Shown in pieces: positions 1 to 11,440 of a stretch of 64,000 nucleotides of DNA. The notes below the pieces were generated by a model, which had not been told where the DNA came from, ran no database searches, and saw only the letters and a program-made list of their open reading frames with translations. A program made the translations under genes and the position numbers. Source of the stretch: Monoplex corrugatus (Eukaryota; Mollusca; Gastropoda; Littorinimorpha; Ranellidae); assembly GCA_030674185.1 (NCBI GenBank), contig CM060312.1:516169-580168 (forward strand). Direction: 5' to 3'. Each line of letters starts with the position of its first letter. Position 1 is the first letter of the stretch.

Positions 1-425
1 TTTGCATTAAAACAATGCTTATATTCACAAGAGATTTCAGATCTGTTTGCATTAAAACAATGCTTATATTCACAAGATATTTCAGATCTGTTTGCATTGA
101 AATAATGCTCATATTCACAAGATATTTCAGATCTGTTTGCATTGAAACAATGTTTATATTTACAAGATATTTCAGGTATGTTTGCATTGAAACAATTCTT
201 ATATTCACAAGACATTTCAATTCAGGCCTGTTTGCATTGAAACAAAGGTTATGATTACAAGAGATTTCAGATCTGTTTGCACTGAATCAATAGTTATAGT
301 TACAAGAGATTTCAGATTTGTTTGCACTGAAACAATGGTTATATTTACAAGATATTTCGGGTCTGCACCGAAACAATGGTTATATTTACAAGATATTTCA
401 GGTCTGTTTGCACTGAAATAATACT
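1..425. repeat. ~48-bp minisatellite, first block
   Basis: About nine imperfect units of roughly 48 bp, recognisable by ACAAGATATTTCAGATCTGT followed by a GCATTGAAACAAT segment. Short ORFs inside it only reflect the periodicity. The same unit resumes at 770, so the LINE fragment at 448-765 probably split one array. Confidence 0.9.
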
Positions 426-447
426 TAATGTTTCAGGAAGGTAGTTT

Positions 448-765
448 AGCAAAGAAAACAAACGAGACAGTCTTGATGGAGGCAGTCAGAAGAAGATCAT
501 TCATAACGAAGATTAGGAAAAGACAGGCAACATTCGTAGGCCATTTTATGAGGGGGAATTGGAGCACCTGGTCACAACGGTAAAGCTGGGGGGGGGGGGG
601 GGAAGAGAGCACCAGGTAGACCCAGGGAGAAGATACTAGACGGACTTGCAGAGTGGCTGAGGACAAAGAGGGTGGAAGAGATGCTTGGGGCAACAAGAGA
701 TACAGACAGATGGAAATCCATGATCGCCAACGCCATGCAGCAAGGCACCTGATGATGATGATGAT
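448..765 (+). mobile_element. RTE-like LINE, 3' end fragment
   Basis: This is the last ~320 bp of the RTE-like family seen in longer form at 40750-42681 and 53920-56577. It holds the C-terminal coding part (AKKTNETVLMEA-type motif, then GRPREK-like and DGLAEW-like segments) and ends in the family's (ATG)n tail after GCCAACGCCATGCAGCAAGG. A run of G near 590-602 shifts the frame. It is a 5'-truncated dead copy inserted in the 48-bp minisatellite. The RTE label rests on the short 3' end with a simple-repeat tail and on the C-terminal motif. Confidence 0.8.
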
Positions 766-769
766 GCGT

Positions 770-1075
770 TCAGTCAGTGCTTAAAGTTTTAGGAAGATAT
801 TTCAATTTTTGCATTAAAACAATGTATATATTTCCCAAGATATTCCTGCTCTTTTTGCATTGAAAGAATACTCATATTTCATGAGATATTTCAGCTCATA
901 TTTCACAGGGTATTTCAGTCTTGCATTGAACACTCTACGTATTTCACAAGATATTTCAGCTCTGCATTGAAGCATTACTAATGTTTCACAAAATATTTCA
1001 AATCTGCTTTGAAACAGCGTTCAACGTTTCCGTCAGACGCTTCAGCTCTGTTTGCATTAAAACAAAACATGATGA
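770..1075. repeat. ~48-bp minisatellite, second block
   Basis: More diverged units of the array at 1-425, with the same ACAAGATATTTCAG core and GCATTGAAAC segment. Confidence 0.8.
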
Positions 1076-1147
1076 CTAGGGGCTATAGATGGCAGAACTG
1101 TGACATGGGAATACAAATCAGCCATTCAACAACATAGCACGTGGAGT

Positions 1148-2691
1148 TTATAATAATTATAATTAATAATAATTACAATATTTATATAGCGCAAAATCTT
1201 GATAAAATCAAATCTAAGCGCTGAAACACACACACACGCACGCACGCACGCACACACACGCACGCACGCACTCACACACACACACACACACCACACACAC
1301 ACACGCATGGCTATAAATGGGGAGAAAGAATAAAAGCAATAAAAGCAAGAATAAAAGCAATGGAAAATTATAGAGAGCATATCATATACAATTATATATT
1401 ATAGCAATGTGATTCCCCTCCGAGCGGAGACAGGCTGCAGAGGGGGGTTGAGTGAGGTTAGGATTTTATGCAGAGGAGAAAAGGTGAGTTTTGAGAGCGG
1501 ACTTGAAGGAGACAAAAGTAGGTTGCTGACGAACTGAGAGAGGAAGTTTGTTCCAGGAAAGTGGACCATAGGTATTGAGCTTAGTGCGTGGAAAGCGAAA
1601 AGTCAGAGGATCGGAGGCAGAGCGGAGGGTACGTAGGGAACATAGATCTCAAGTAGGCTTGACAGGTAATCAGGGGCTGCGTTATTGAGGCTTTTGTAGC
1701 AAATGGTGTCTAGTTTGTACTGTATGCGCTTTGATACAGGGAGCCAGTGAAGTTGTGCCAGGAGAGGAGATATGTGGTCAGCTTTTTTCTTTTTGAGTAC
1801 AAGGCGTACAGCATTGTTTTGAATGCACTGTAGGATGTGAATGGTGGAGGCAGGAAGACCAGACAGGAGTGAATTGCAATAGTCAATGCGAGACATTATG
1901 AAGGAGAGAACGAGTTTTGCAGTTGTTTCGACAGAGAGATACTTCCTGATCAGTCTTATACGATGGAGATGATAGTAGCAAGATCTGGCAGTTTGAGAAA
2001 CAAAGTTGTTCGTGGAGAGGGTAGAGTCAATGCAGACACCAAGGTTTTTAGCTGAATCAGAAACTGGGACTGATGTGTTACATAATGGGAGAGAAAGAGG
2101 AGGCAGCTGAGAAAGTTTCTGACGGGTGCCAATGAGGATAGCTTCTGTCTTGTCGTCATTAAGCTGAAGTTTACTGTGTGTCATCCAGTTTTTAATGTCC
2201 GAGTAACACTCAGTGGTGCGAGTCAGGAGGCGCTGTATATTATCAGGTGAGTCACTGTCTTGAAGTTGGGTGTCATCAGCATAGAAGTGGTGTTTTATAG
2301 AGTGGGAGTTGATGATGGTGGACAGGGGGGAGGTGTAAAGAGTGAAAAGAACAGGGCCAAGGACAGATCCTTGTGGAACACCACAGGTCAGGTATGCAGG
2401 TTGAGAGTAAGTGCCATTGATGAGAACAGTTTGTTTTCTGTTTGATAGATATGAAGTGAACTAGGAGAGAGCAATGTCAGAGATGCCAAAAGTATGATGA
2501 AGTCTAGAAAGGAGAATACCATGGTCAATGGTATCAAAGGCTGCAGACAGATCAAGGAGTGTGAGGAGAGAGACTTTGCCAGTGTCAGTTGCAAGGAGGA
2601 GATTGTTGAGAATGTGTAGTAGGGCAGTTTCAGTGCTATGGCACTGGTGGTAGGCTGACTGGAAAGGATTGAGGAGATTGTTGGCAGACAG
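1148..2691 (-). mobile_element. L2/CR1-like LINE, 5'-truncated copy 1
   Basis: A - strand non-LTR element. Its 3' end is at 1148 (a tail of ATT/TAA repeats next to a GCGC-ATATAAATATTG motif) and the copy is cut at about 2691 inside the RT domain. The part at 2461-2690 encodes the RT segment with LLTLLDLSAAFDTIDHGILL. The part at 1603-2184 encodes the C-terminal region ([15 protein letters not shown], then [13 protein letters not shown] and [15 protein letters not shown]). The YADD region survives in shifted frames. A (CA)n tract at about 1228-1305 sits in the 3' UTR at the same place as in the other copies. The ORF is broken. Confidence 0.9.
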
Positions 2692-3201
2692 TTTATGTCT
2701 TCGTCCTACACATTTCAGACATAAAGAGGAGTCCATAACAAACAAACAAACATGGGAGATAATTCTCGGGAGTTATGTCCTTTGATTATATTATAAAAGT
2801 TCTCCCTGCTTCCCTCTTATTTCTTTGGTATTACCTATATGACTTAGAAGCAACCCTGTATATGTTTTGTCTTGTCTATGTGTGTGTGTGGTCAGTTCAA
2901 GAATGAAAGACTATGTCAATCTTGAACATAAGACAAATATATTGTATGTATTTCTTTCCTCTCTCATAGTTGTGTGTAGGGTAGTTGCAGAGTATAAAGG
3001 TAGGCTTGGGCGCTCCTTTTTTGAGGAGTGTTCTGAGCTTGCTGTTTTTGTGCTTTGTATCTGCTTCTATGCTAGCTGAATGGGTGGCGCAGGCTGTGTT
3101 AGATTTGAGAAGTTCTATACAACATGGGAGATAATTCTTGGGAGTTATGTCCTTTGATTATATTATAAAAATTCTCCCTGCTTCCCTCTTATTTCTTTGG
3201 T
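2692..3201. repeat. Pair of 80-bp direct repeats around 292 bp
   Basis: An 80-bp sequence starting ACATGGGAGATAATTCT occurs at 2750-2829 and again at 3122-3201 with about two mismatches. The 292 bp between them hold no ORF of note; a TATAAAGG stretch lies near 2994. This could be a local duplication or the edges of a small LTR-type or non-autonomous element; neither is established. 2692-2749 holds nothing recognisable. Confidence 0.7.
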
Positions 3202-3479
3202 GAAACCTGAAATAACAACAATTCAAAATAAATCTTTGAGATGCTATTTCTGTATACAGTCTGAAGAGGAAAGCTGATGGACTGGCCCATTTGTCTGATG
3301 GATGAGTAGGCATACTGGTCTTCAGTGCCTTGTGTGGGCCTATATGTTGAGTGGAGGAGCAATGCTGAAGACACATGTTCTTCCACAAGCACTGCATTTT
3401 AAAGAATCCAGTGAGTCTGGATACTGCTTCCACCATTCCCTGATTAACTGAACAGTAGCTGTTCATTTATTGTTACAAT

Positions 3480-4570
3480 GTGACTGTGTCTCCAAATACT
3501 CTTGTTGCCAACATGTTCTGTTGCAGGCAATGTTTTCCCGATTGTGTGTTCATGCTGTAGCTGATGAGGCTGGCATGTAGAATATCCTGACATAACTTTA
3601 GTGATCTTCCCTGGTCAGAGTATATTTGCTTCAGCACTCCATGCCTACACCGTGTACGTGTCAAAGGAAACTGGCATTTGATGAGTAATTGCTCAGTGTT
3701 TGGCTTTGAAATTGGAGACTCGATCTTGCCACTTGATGTTACAGTCTTGTTCAGACATCTTTGGTGGAACAGTTCCAGCTGTTGAATGTGCCATCAGTAG
3801 CTAGTCCAGGCCAGGCAGCAATATAGCAGTGCGCTGAGCACTCTGCCCTGTGTCTGTGTGGCAAGCCCGATGCCATGGTCTTGCCACATTCTCTTGGTCA
3901 TCTTCCAAAGGTAGAGCAACATCACTTCTGCATTAAGAGATCCATTCTGCTCACTGTACTGTCCAAGTAGCAGACTTTGTCTACACACTTGATCTGGTTG
4001 TTTCTGAAAATGGAGGGTGGTGAAGTGTCAGAAGTGAATGATGATATCAGCTGAAACATACTCTCTGCCCTGCTGAGGCTGATGTAAGAGACAACCATAA
4101 TCAGTTGCCACAAATTAGTCAGTCATGTGCTGGATGTCCTCATGTGAATGTGCGATCAATGTGTAGTAGTCTGTGAAGACAAATTTCCACAGAACAGCTT
4201 TGAGCACTTTATATTTGGCTTGGAGTACCCACAATTGAAGAGTTTTCCATCTGAGTGGTATTTGATTATCCCACACACCTCTGTCAAATTCTCTCAATAC
4301 ATCAATGAGTATTGCTGCAAAAAAGAAAATAGAATGGGCACTAGCAGTCATCTGGTTTCATTACAAAAGGTTCAGATGACTCTCCATTCTCTTGCACAAT
4401 GACGAACATGCCATTGTGAAAAGGAGCAATTGACGATACAAGCTTCTGAGAGGAAGCACCGTTTTTTGTAGCATCTTCCATGGACCCTTTGGGTTAACGG
4501 TGTCAGATGCTTTGATCGGATCTACAAACACCACGTGGAGCTCCAAGTGTTTTTCATGACATTTCTGGCT
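3480..4570 (-). pseudogene. Decayed non-LTR reverse transcriptase
   Basis: Read on the - strand, scattered frames keep the order of an RTE/Jockey-type RT: LELHVVFVDPIKASDTV (about 4490-4545; compare the usual FVDLTKAFDTV), a degraded FVFTDYYTL where F(Y)ADD is expected, then PPSI...VDKVCYLDSTVSR and a C-terminal LSALLYCCLAWTSY (usually LLYGCETWT). Stops and frameshifts interrupt every part, so the copy is old and dead. It resembles neither the RTE-like nor the L2-like family of this window closely. The sequence at 3202-3479 may be its diverged 3' end. Confidence 0.65.
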
Positions 4571-5155
4571 TGCCTATACACCTGACAAGGTTAGGGTTTT
4601 TTTATAATGTGGAGGGGCCATGCAATAGACTGGCTTACAGCCAGTAGTAGTTCCACATGTGCAGTGACTACCAAACAAAGAACAGCATAATTTAAGCAGA
4701 TACAGCTTTGTTGTTTTCAATATGCGTCTTCTGGCCTTTTATGAGGCTCAGGGGCAATAACCCAGGTAGAGTCATCGTTGTTGGAAGCTCACAGCGTGTT
4801 CATGGACTCTGGGTCTTTACATGCCGAGGCTGCCCAACACACCTTGGCAAATTTTGGTTTGAAATCAGTTTTCTCAGTCCCACACAGACTGCTTGGAGAA
4901 GTGAACTAATGCATGCAAAAAGAACCATCTAACTCTTTTGCTTCACATCAGTGGGTGCTTTGACGTTTGACATCACCTGAAATGTGACATGACTGAGTGC
5001 TGTTGCAATCTTTCGACCTTTGATACGACTGAGTGGTGTTGTATTCCTTTGTATAAGGCCCGTCACAGATAGTATTGTGTTTTTCTGGAAGGGTGGTGGT
5101 GGTAGGAGGTGCTCTCTTATGTGTTCGACTGGTCCACTGCCATTCCACATTCAGC
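4571..5155. other. No recognisable gene
   Basis: Unique-looking AT-moderate sequence. The ORFs present are short, overlap on both strands, and show no domain or splice signals I could support. Confidence 0.5.
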
Positions 5156-6745
5156 AAGTGTGACTAGTCAGTGAATGTGTCTGATGTTTACTCTGACCAT
5201 TGTATAGTTGGTGGTTGTTCTGATTTCACATTAATGTCCGTCTGGTGTCTACTCTGACCATTGTATAGTTGGTGGTTGTTCTGATTTCACATTAATGTGT
5301 GTCTGATGTTTACTCTGACCATTGTATAGTTAGTGGTTGTTCTGATTTCACATTAATGTGTGTCTGGTGTTTACTCTGACCATTGTATAGTTAGTGGTTG
5401 TTCTGATTTCACATTGATGTGTGTCTGATGTTTGCTCTGACCATTGTATAGTTGGTGGTTGTTCTGATTTCACATTAATGTTGTCTGGTGTTTACTCTGA
5501 CCATTGTATAGTTGGTGGTTGTTCTGATTTCACATTAATGTGTGTCTGGTGTTTACTCTGACCATTGTATAGTTGGTTGTTGTTCTGATTTCACATTAAT
5601 GTGTGTCTGGTGTTTACTCTGACCATTGTATAGTTGGTGGTTGTTCTGATTTCACATTAATGTGTGTCTGGTGTTTACTCTGACCATTGTATAGTTGGTT
5701 GTTGTTCTGATTTCACATTAATGTGTGTCTGGTGTTTACTCTGACCATTGTATAGTTGGTGGTTGTTCTGATTTCACATTAATGTGTGTCTGATGTTTAC
5801 TCTGACCATTGTATAGTTTGGTGGTTGTTCTGATTTCACATTAATGTGTGTCTGGTGTTTACTCTGACCATTGTATAGTTGGTGGTTGTTCTGATTTCAC
5901 ATTAATGTGTGTCTGGTGTTTACTCTGACCATTGTATAGTTGGTGGTTGTTCTGATTTCACATTAATGTGTGTCTGGTGTTTACTCTGACCATTGTATAG
6001 TTGGTGGTTGTTCTGATTTCACATTAATGTGTGTCTGATGTTTACTCTGACCATTGTATAGTTGGTGGTTGTTCTGATTTCACATTAATGTGTGTCTGGT
6101 GTTTACTCTGACCATTGTATATTTGGTGGTTGTTCTGATTTCACATTGATGTCTGTCTGGTGTTTACTCTGACCATTGTATAGTTGGTGGTTGTTCTGAT
6201 TTCACATTAATGTGTGTCTGTGTTTACTCTGACCATTGTATAGTTGGTGGTTGTTCTGATTTCACATTAATGTGTGTCTGGTGTTTACTCTGACCATTGT
6301 ATAGTTGGTGGTTGTTCTGATTTCACATTAATGTGTGTCTGGTGTTTGCTCTGACCATTGTATAGTTGGTTGTTGTTCTGATTTCACATTAATGTGTGTC
6401 TGGTGTTTGCTCTGACCATTGTATATGTGGTTGTTCTGTTTCACATTGATGTTGTCTGATGGTTACTCTGACCATTGTATAGTTGGTGGTTGTTCTGATT
6501 TCACATTAATGTCTGTCTGGTGTTTACTCTGACCATTGTATAGTTGGTTGTTCTGTGTTACATTTCAGTCATTAAATGTGTGTCTGGTGTTTACTCTGAC
6601 CATTGTATAGTTGGTTGTTCTGTGTTCACATTTCAGTCATTAAATGTGTGTCTGGTGTTTACTCTGACCATTGTATAGTTGGTGTGTTCTGTGTTCACAT
6701 TTCAGTCATTAAATGTCTGTCTGGTGTTTACTCTGACCATTGCAC
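5156..6745. repeat. 61-bp satellite array
   Basis: About 26 units of roughly 61 bp, each with TCTGACCATTGTATAGTTGG and a TGATTTCACATTAATGTGTG segment. Units are highly alike, with scattered single-base changes. The last three units replace TGATTTCACATTAATG with a TTCACATTTCAGTCATTAAATG variant. It lies upstream of exon A, in the intron or 5' flank of the kinase gene. Confidence 0.95.
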
Positions 6746-7064
6746 AGCTTGTTGTTCAGACCACTTGTTATATATGCTTTAGTATACTTAGTTATTTTTA
6801 CATAGTTATGTTGAGGTTGGTGTTTTTTAAGGCCCTTGGTGATAAACTGGATAGAGTGGTCAACGCCAGGGACATATAAATAGATTTTGTGCGTTAATGC
6901 GTCGATATCTACACCTGATTTTCTTTTCCAGGTTTTTAAGGTTCAAAAAGGTGTTGAGATAGTTGCAGCCCTGATATAACTCTGCATATTCAGCTGGACT
7001 TTAAACACAAGTGATAATGATAGGGACATTATTATTGATATTTACTATTACATGTATGTTATAG
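6746..7064 (+). other. Intron end before exon A
   Basis: No supported gene. Two stretches look like decayed or cryptic exons: VFFKALGDKLDRVVNARD ending in a stop near 6878, and a strong-looking acceptor (TTTTCTTTTCCAG, about 6920-6933) followed by VFKVQKGVEIVAALI and a stop. Neither has a usable donor in the phase exon A needs. The segment ends with the acceptor TTATAG at 7059-7064. Confidence 0.4.
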
Positions 7065-7259
7065 ATGGCTGTCTGCTGTTCTGAAGAGATCATTGTATTC
7101 ACTGAAGATCTCCTCCAACATCGGACGGAAACAGATGGCGGAGAAAGAGACAGCCTTCCGCAACATCAGAAACCAGATTGAGGCTCTGGAGAGTGAGAGT
7201 GGTGGACAGATTGATGTCATGAGGGATGGCTTTAAGCGGGAAGTGGAGAACATCAGCAG
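7065..7259 (+). CDS. Kinase gene exon A (helical region)
   Basis: Acceptor TATAG before 7065 and donor AG|GTGAGT at 7259/7260. The frame is entered with one base finishing a codon and left with two bases (phase 2), which fits exon B exactly. The 64 whole codons are charged and heptad-like: LKRSLYSLKISSNIG early and AEKETAFRNIRNQIEALESE in the middle. This suggests a coiled-coil or helical segment N-terminal to the kinase domain. Codon use and lack of stops differ sharply from the surrounding repeats. No enzymatic motif is visible. The preceding exon is not identified and may lie upstream of the window. Confidence 0.85.
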
Positions 7260-7735
7260 GTGAGTGACATCACCATCACCTTCAATAATCTACACAACAT
7301 CGATAGGTCAGTGACATCAACATCAGCATAAGCAATACAGACATCAACAGGTTAGTGACATCAACATCAATAATATAGACATCAACACTGATAGGTCATT
7401 GACATCAGCATCAACATTAGCAATACATACGTCAACATCAACAGGTTAGTGACATCAGCATCAATAATGTAGACATCAACACCGATAGGTCAGTGACATC
7501 AGCATCAATAATGTAGACATCAACACCGATAGGTCAGTGACATCAGCATCAACATTAGCTATACAGACGTCGACATCAACAGGTCAGTGACATCAACATC
7601 AACAGATCAGTGAATCAACATCAGCATCAGTAATATACAGACATCAACTTCAACAGATCTGTGACATCAGCATGAACATCAATAAGATATATACATCAAC
7701 ATCAACTGCTCAACGACATCAACATGAATATTTGT
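7260..7735. repeat. Minisatellite built on exon A's donor site
   Basis: Imperfect ~35-70-bp units full of ACATCAACATCA. They repeatedly carry CAACAGGTTAGTGACATCA or ATAGGTCAGTGACATCA. The real exon A junction reads CATCAGCAG|GTGAGTGACATCA, so each unit looks like a copy of that junction and every unit holds a donor-like AG|GT. Confidence 0.8.
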
Positions 7736-7886
7736 GTTATTGATGCTGGTGTGTGCGTGTGTGTGTACATGTGTGTGTGTGTGTGTGCGCGCGCGTGCGC
7801 GTGTGTGTGTGCGAGTGTATGTGTGTAAGTGTATGTGTATGTGTGTGCATGTGTGTATGGTATATACATATAATATATATATATAT

Positions 7887-7939
<53 letters not shown>

Positions 7940-7945
7940 GTGTGT

Positions 7946-7978
<33 letters not shown>

Positions 7979-8080
7979 ATGTGTGTGTATGATGTCAGTG
8001 TGTGTGTGTGTTGTGTGTGTGTGATGTGGTGTGTGTGTGTGTGTGTATGTGATGTCTTTTGTGTATGATGTGTGTGTATG

Positions 8081-8112
<32 letters not shown>

Positions 8113-8128
8113 TGTCGTGTTGTGCATG

Positions 8129-8180
<52 letters not shown>

Positions 8181-8315
8181 TGTGGGTGGGGTGTGGGTGT
8201 GTGGTGTGTGTAAGTGTGATGTCGTGTGTGTATGATGTGTGTGTGTGTGTGTGTGTATGTGCACGCGCGGCGTGTGTGCGATGTATTTTGTGTGTGTGTG
8301 TGTGCGTGTGTGTGT

Positions 8316-8375
<60 letters not shown>

Positions 8376-8384
8376 CGGTGTGTT
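7736..8384. repeat. (GT)n / (TA)n microsatellite
   Basis: Long TG repeat with a TA block near 7868-7900 and ATG-containing interruptions. It runs up to exon B's acceptor (TTCACAG). Long ORFs on either strand (Cys/Val-rich or His/Thr-rich) are artefacts of the dinucleotide repeat. Confidence 0.95.
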
Positions 8385-8389
8385 CACAG

Positions 8390-8646
8390 GAAGCTGATAA
8401 CATTCCTGAAATCAGACAAGTGTGTGGAGGCGATGAGCAGCTGGGCAGCCTCAGACTGCCCTGCATCCGACAAGGACTTAAAGAAGGTCACCAAGGAGGC
8501 AGCCTCCAGGTTCTGTGAGAAGATGGCCGCTGTCATTGACTCCTGGGAAGCTCAGAATCAGATAGTGTCCAAGGTTAAGGGCAATATCCTTAAAACCTTC
8601 CAACGTGACCTTGAACTCTTTGAAGATCAAATCAAGAAACTTGAAG
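8390..8646 (+). CDS. Kinase gene exon B (helical region)
   Basis: Acceptor TTCACAG|G (8383-8389) and donor GAAG|GTCAGT (8646/8647). Entered in phase 2 and left in phase 1, matching exons A and C. Translation begins KLITFLKSDKCVEAMSSW and ends QRDLELFEDQIKKLE: 85 whole codons, rich in Lys/Glu/Asp and amphipathic, as expected for an extended helical bundle. The CPASDKDLKKVTKEAA and MAAVIDSWEAQNQIV segments show no known catalytic motif. In DSTYK-type kinases the long region before the kinase domain is also helical, which is the reason for that comparison. Family assignment remains tentative. Confidence 0.88.
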
Positions 8647-10450
8647 GTCAGTCTGTGTTTGTGTTAGTTTTAAGTTGTGTCTGTGTTCTGACAGTGTGTT
8701 GTGTCAGTCTGTGTTCTGACAGTGTGTTGTGTCAGTCTGTGTTCTGACAGTGTGTTGTGTCAGTCTGTATTCTGACAGTGTGTTGTGTCAGTCTGTGCTT
8801 TGTGTCAGTCTATGTTCTGACAGTGTGTTGTGTCAGTCTGTGTTCTGACAGTGTGTTGTGTCAATCTGTGCTCTGTGTCAGTCTATGTTCTGACAGTGTG
8901 TTGTGTCAGTCTGTGCTCTGACAGTGTGTTGTGTCAGTCTGTATTCTGACAGTGTGTTGTGTGAGTCTGTATTCTGACAATGTGTTGTGTCAGTCTATGT
9001 TCTATGTGTTGTGTCAGTCTGCGTTCTGACAGTGTGTTGTGTCAGTCTGTGTTCTGACAGTGTGTTGTGTCAGTCTGTATTCTGACAGTGTGTTGTGTCA
9101 GTCTGTGTTCTGACAATGTGTTGTGTCAGTCTGTGTTCTGACAGTGTGTTGTGTCAGTCTGTGCTCTGACAGTGTGTTGTGTCAGTCTGTATTCTGACAG
9201 TGTGTTGTGTGAGTCTGTATTCTGACAATGTGTTGTGTCAGTCTATGTTCTATGTGTTGTGTCAGTCTGTGTTCTGACAGTGTGTTGTGTCAGTCTGTGT
9301 TCTGACAGTGTGTTGTGTCAGTCTGTATTCTGACAGTGTGTTGTGTCAGTCTGTGTTCTGACAATGTGTTGTGTCAGTCTGTGTTCTGACAGTGTGTTGT
9401 GTCAGTCTGTATTCTGACAGTGTGTTGTGTCAGTCTGCGTTCTGACAGTGTGTTGCGTCAGTCTGTGTTCTATATGTTGTGTCAATCTGTGTTCTGATAG
9501 TGTGTTGTGTCAGTCTGTGTTCTGACAGTGTGTTGTGTCAGTCTGTGATCTGACAGTGCGTTGTGTGTTGTGTCAGTCTGTGTTCTGACAGTGTGATGTG
9601 TCAGTCTGTGTTCTGACAGTGTGTTGTGTCACTCTGTGTTCTGACAATGTGTTGTGTCAGTCTGTGTTCTGACAGTGTGTAGTGTGTGTGTCAGTCTATG
9701 TTCTGACAGTGTGTTGTGTCAGGCTGTGTGTTCTGACGGAGTGTTGTGTCAGTCTGTATTCTGACAAGGTGTTGTGTCAGTTTGTGTTCTGACAGTGTGT
9801 TGAGTCGGTTTGTGTTCTGACAGTGTGTTGTGTCAGTCTGTGTTCTGACAGTGTAGTGTGTCAGTCTGTGTTCTGACAGTGTGTTGTGTCAGTCTATGTT
9901 CTATGTATTGTGTCAGTCTGTGTTCTGACAGTGTGTTGTGTCAGTCTGTATTCTGACAGTGTTTTGTGTCAGTCTGTGTTCTGACAGTGTGTTGTGACAG
10001 TCTGTTTTCTGACAGTGTGTTGTGTCAGTCTGTGTTCTGACAGTGTGTTGTGTCAGTCTGCGGTCTATGTGTTGTGTCAGTCTGTATTCTGACAGTGTTT
10101 TGTGTCAGTCTGTGTTCTGACAGTGTGTTGTGTCAGTCTGCGGTCTATGTGTTGTGTCAGTCTGTATTCTGACAGTGTGCTGTGTCATTCCTTGCTCTGA
10201 CAGTGTGTTGTGTCAGTCTGTATTCTGACAGTGTGCTGTGTCATTCCTTGCTCTGACAGTGTGTTGTGTCAGTCTGTTCTGACAGTGTGTTGTGTCAGTC
10301 TGTGTTCTGACAGTGTGTTGTGTTATTCCTTGTTCTGACAGTGTGTTGTGTCAGTCTGTTCTGACAGAGTGTTGATTCAGTCTGTGTAGTGACAGTGTGT
10401 TGTTTCAGTCTGTGTTCTGACAGTGTGTTGTGTCAGTCTGTGTTCTGATA
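8647..10450. repeat. ~28-bp minisatellite starting at exon B's donor
   Basis: Around 60 units of GTGTTGTGTCAGTCTGTG plus TTCTGACA. The array begins at the exon B donor, whose own sequence is G|GTCAGTCTGTG; the same GTCAGTCTGTG recurs in nearly every unit. Higher-order duplicates are visible, for example 8890-9110 against 9140-9360. Confidence 0.95.
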
Positions 10451-11440
10451 ATGTCAAAGGTGCAGTGCACAGGAAACCGGGAGGAGAGGACAGGAGAGAG
10501 TGGGACGAAGGGTTGGGTACATAGATATGAAGTCACTGCTGGACAAAAAGGTGTGTCTTCAGGTTAGACTTGAAGGAAGACAAAACAGTATGTGTCTTCA
10601 GGTTAGACTTGAAGGAAGACAAAACAGTGTGTCTTCAGGTTAGACTTGAAGGAAGACAAAACAGTATGTGTCTTCAGGTTAGACTTGAAGGAAGACAAAA
10701 CAGTATGTGTCTTCAGGTTAGACTTGAAGGAAGACAAAACAGTATGTGTCTTCAGGTTAGACTTGAAGGAAGACAAAACAGTGTGTCTTCAGGTTAGACT
10801 TGAAGGAAGACAAAACAGTGTGTCTTCAGGTTAGATTTGAAGGAAGACAAAACAGTGTGTCTTCAGGTTAGACTTGAAGGAAGACAAAACAGTGTGTCTT
10901 CAGGTTAGACTTGAAGGAAGACAAAACAGTATGTGTCTTCAGGTTAGACTTGAAGGAAGACAAAACAGTATGTGTCTTGAAGTTAGACTTGAAGAAAGAC
11001 AAAACAGTATGTGTCTTCAGGTTAGACTTGAAGGAAGACAAAACAGTATGTGTCTTGAAGTTAGACTTGAAGGAAGACAAAACAGTATGTGTCTTGAAGT
11101 TAGACTTGAAGGAAGACAAAACAGTGTGTCTTCAGGTTAGACTTGAAGGAAGACAAAACAGTATGTGTCTTGAAGTTAGACTTGAAGGAAGACAAAACAG
11201 TATGTGTCTTCAGGTAAGACTTGAAGGAAGACAAAACAGTATGTGTCTTGAAGTTAGACTTGAAGGAAGACAAAACAGTGTGTCTTCAGGTTAGATTTGA
11301 AGGAAGACAAAACAGTATGTGTCTTGAAGTTAGACTTGAAGGAAAACAAAACAGTGTGTCTTCAGGTAAGAGTTGAAGGAAGACAAAAAGTATGTGTCTT
11401 GAAGTTAGACTTGAAGGAAGACTAAACCTAAGTGACTGTC
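10451..11440. repeat. 38-bp minisatellite derived from an L2-like LINE
   Basis: About 22 units of 37-39 bp with AGACTTGAAGGAAGACAAAA. Read on the - strand they encode SSFKSNLKTHTV over and over, matching the C-terminal FKSALKTHLFS of the window's L2-like LINEs. The DNA around the first unit (AAAAAGGTGTGTCTTCAGG) also aligns with the LINE's AAAAGGTGAGTTTTGAGAG. The array therefore probably grew from a small - strand LINE fragment, whose remaining flank may be 10451-10550. Confidence 0.8.

Noticed and set aside
5156..6745. Regular repeats that might suggest a CRISPR array
   Set aside because: Units are contiguous without unique spacers, there are no cas genes, and the context is eukaryotic.
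6679..6990. Possible exons VFFKALGDKLDRVVNARD and VFKVQKGVEIVAALI before exon A
   Set aside because: Each ends in a stop, and no donor fits the phase required by exon A. They could be decayed exon copies, but this is too weak to call.
7702..8466. 254-codon His/Thr-rich ORF on the - strand
   Set aside because: Produced by the CA dinucleotide repeat; no composition, start or splice context of a gene.
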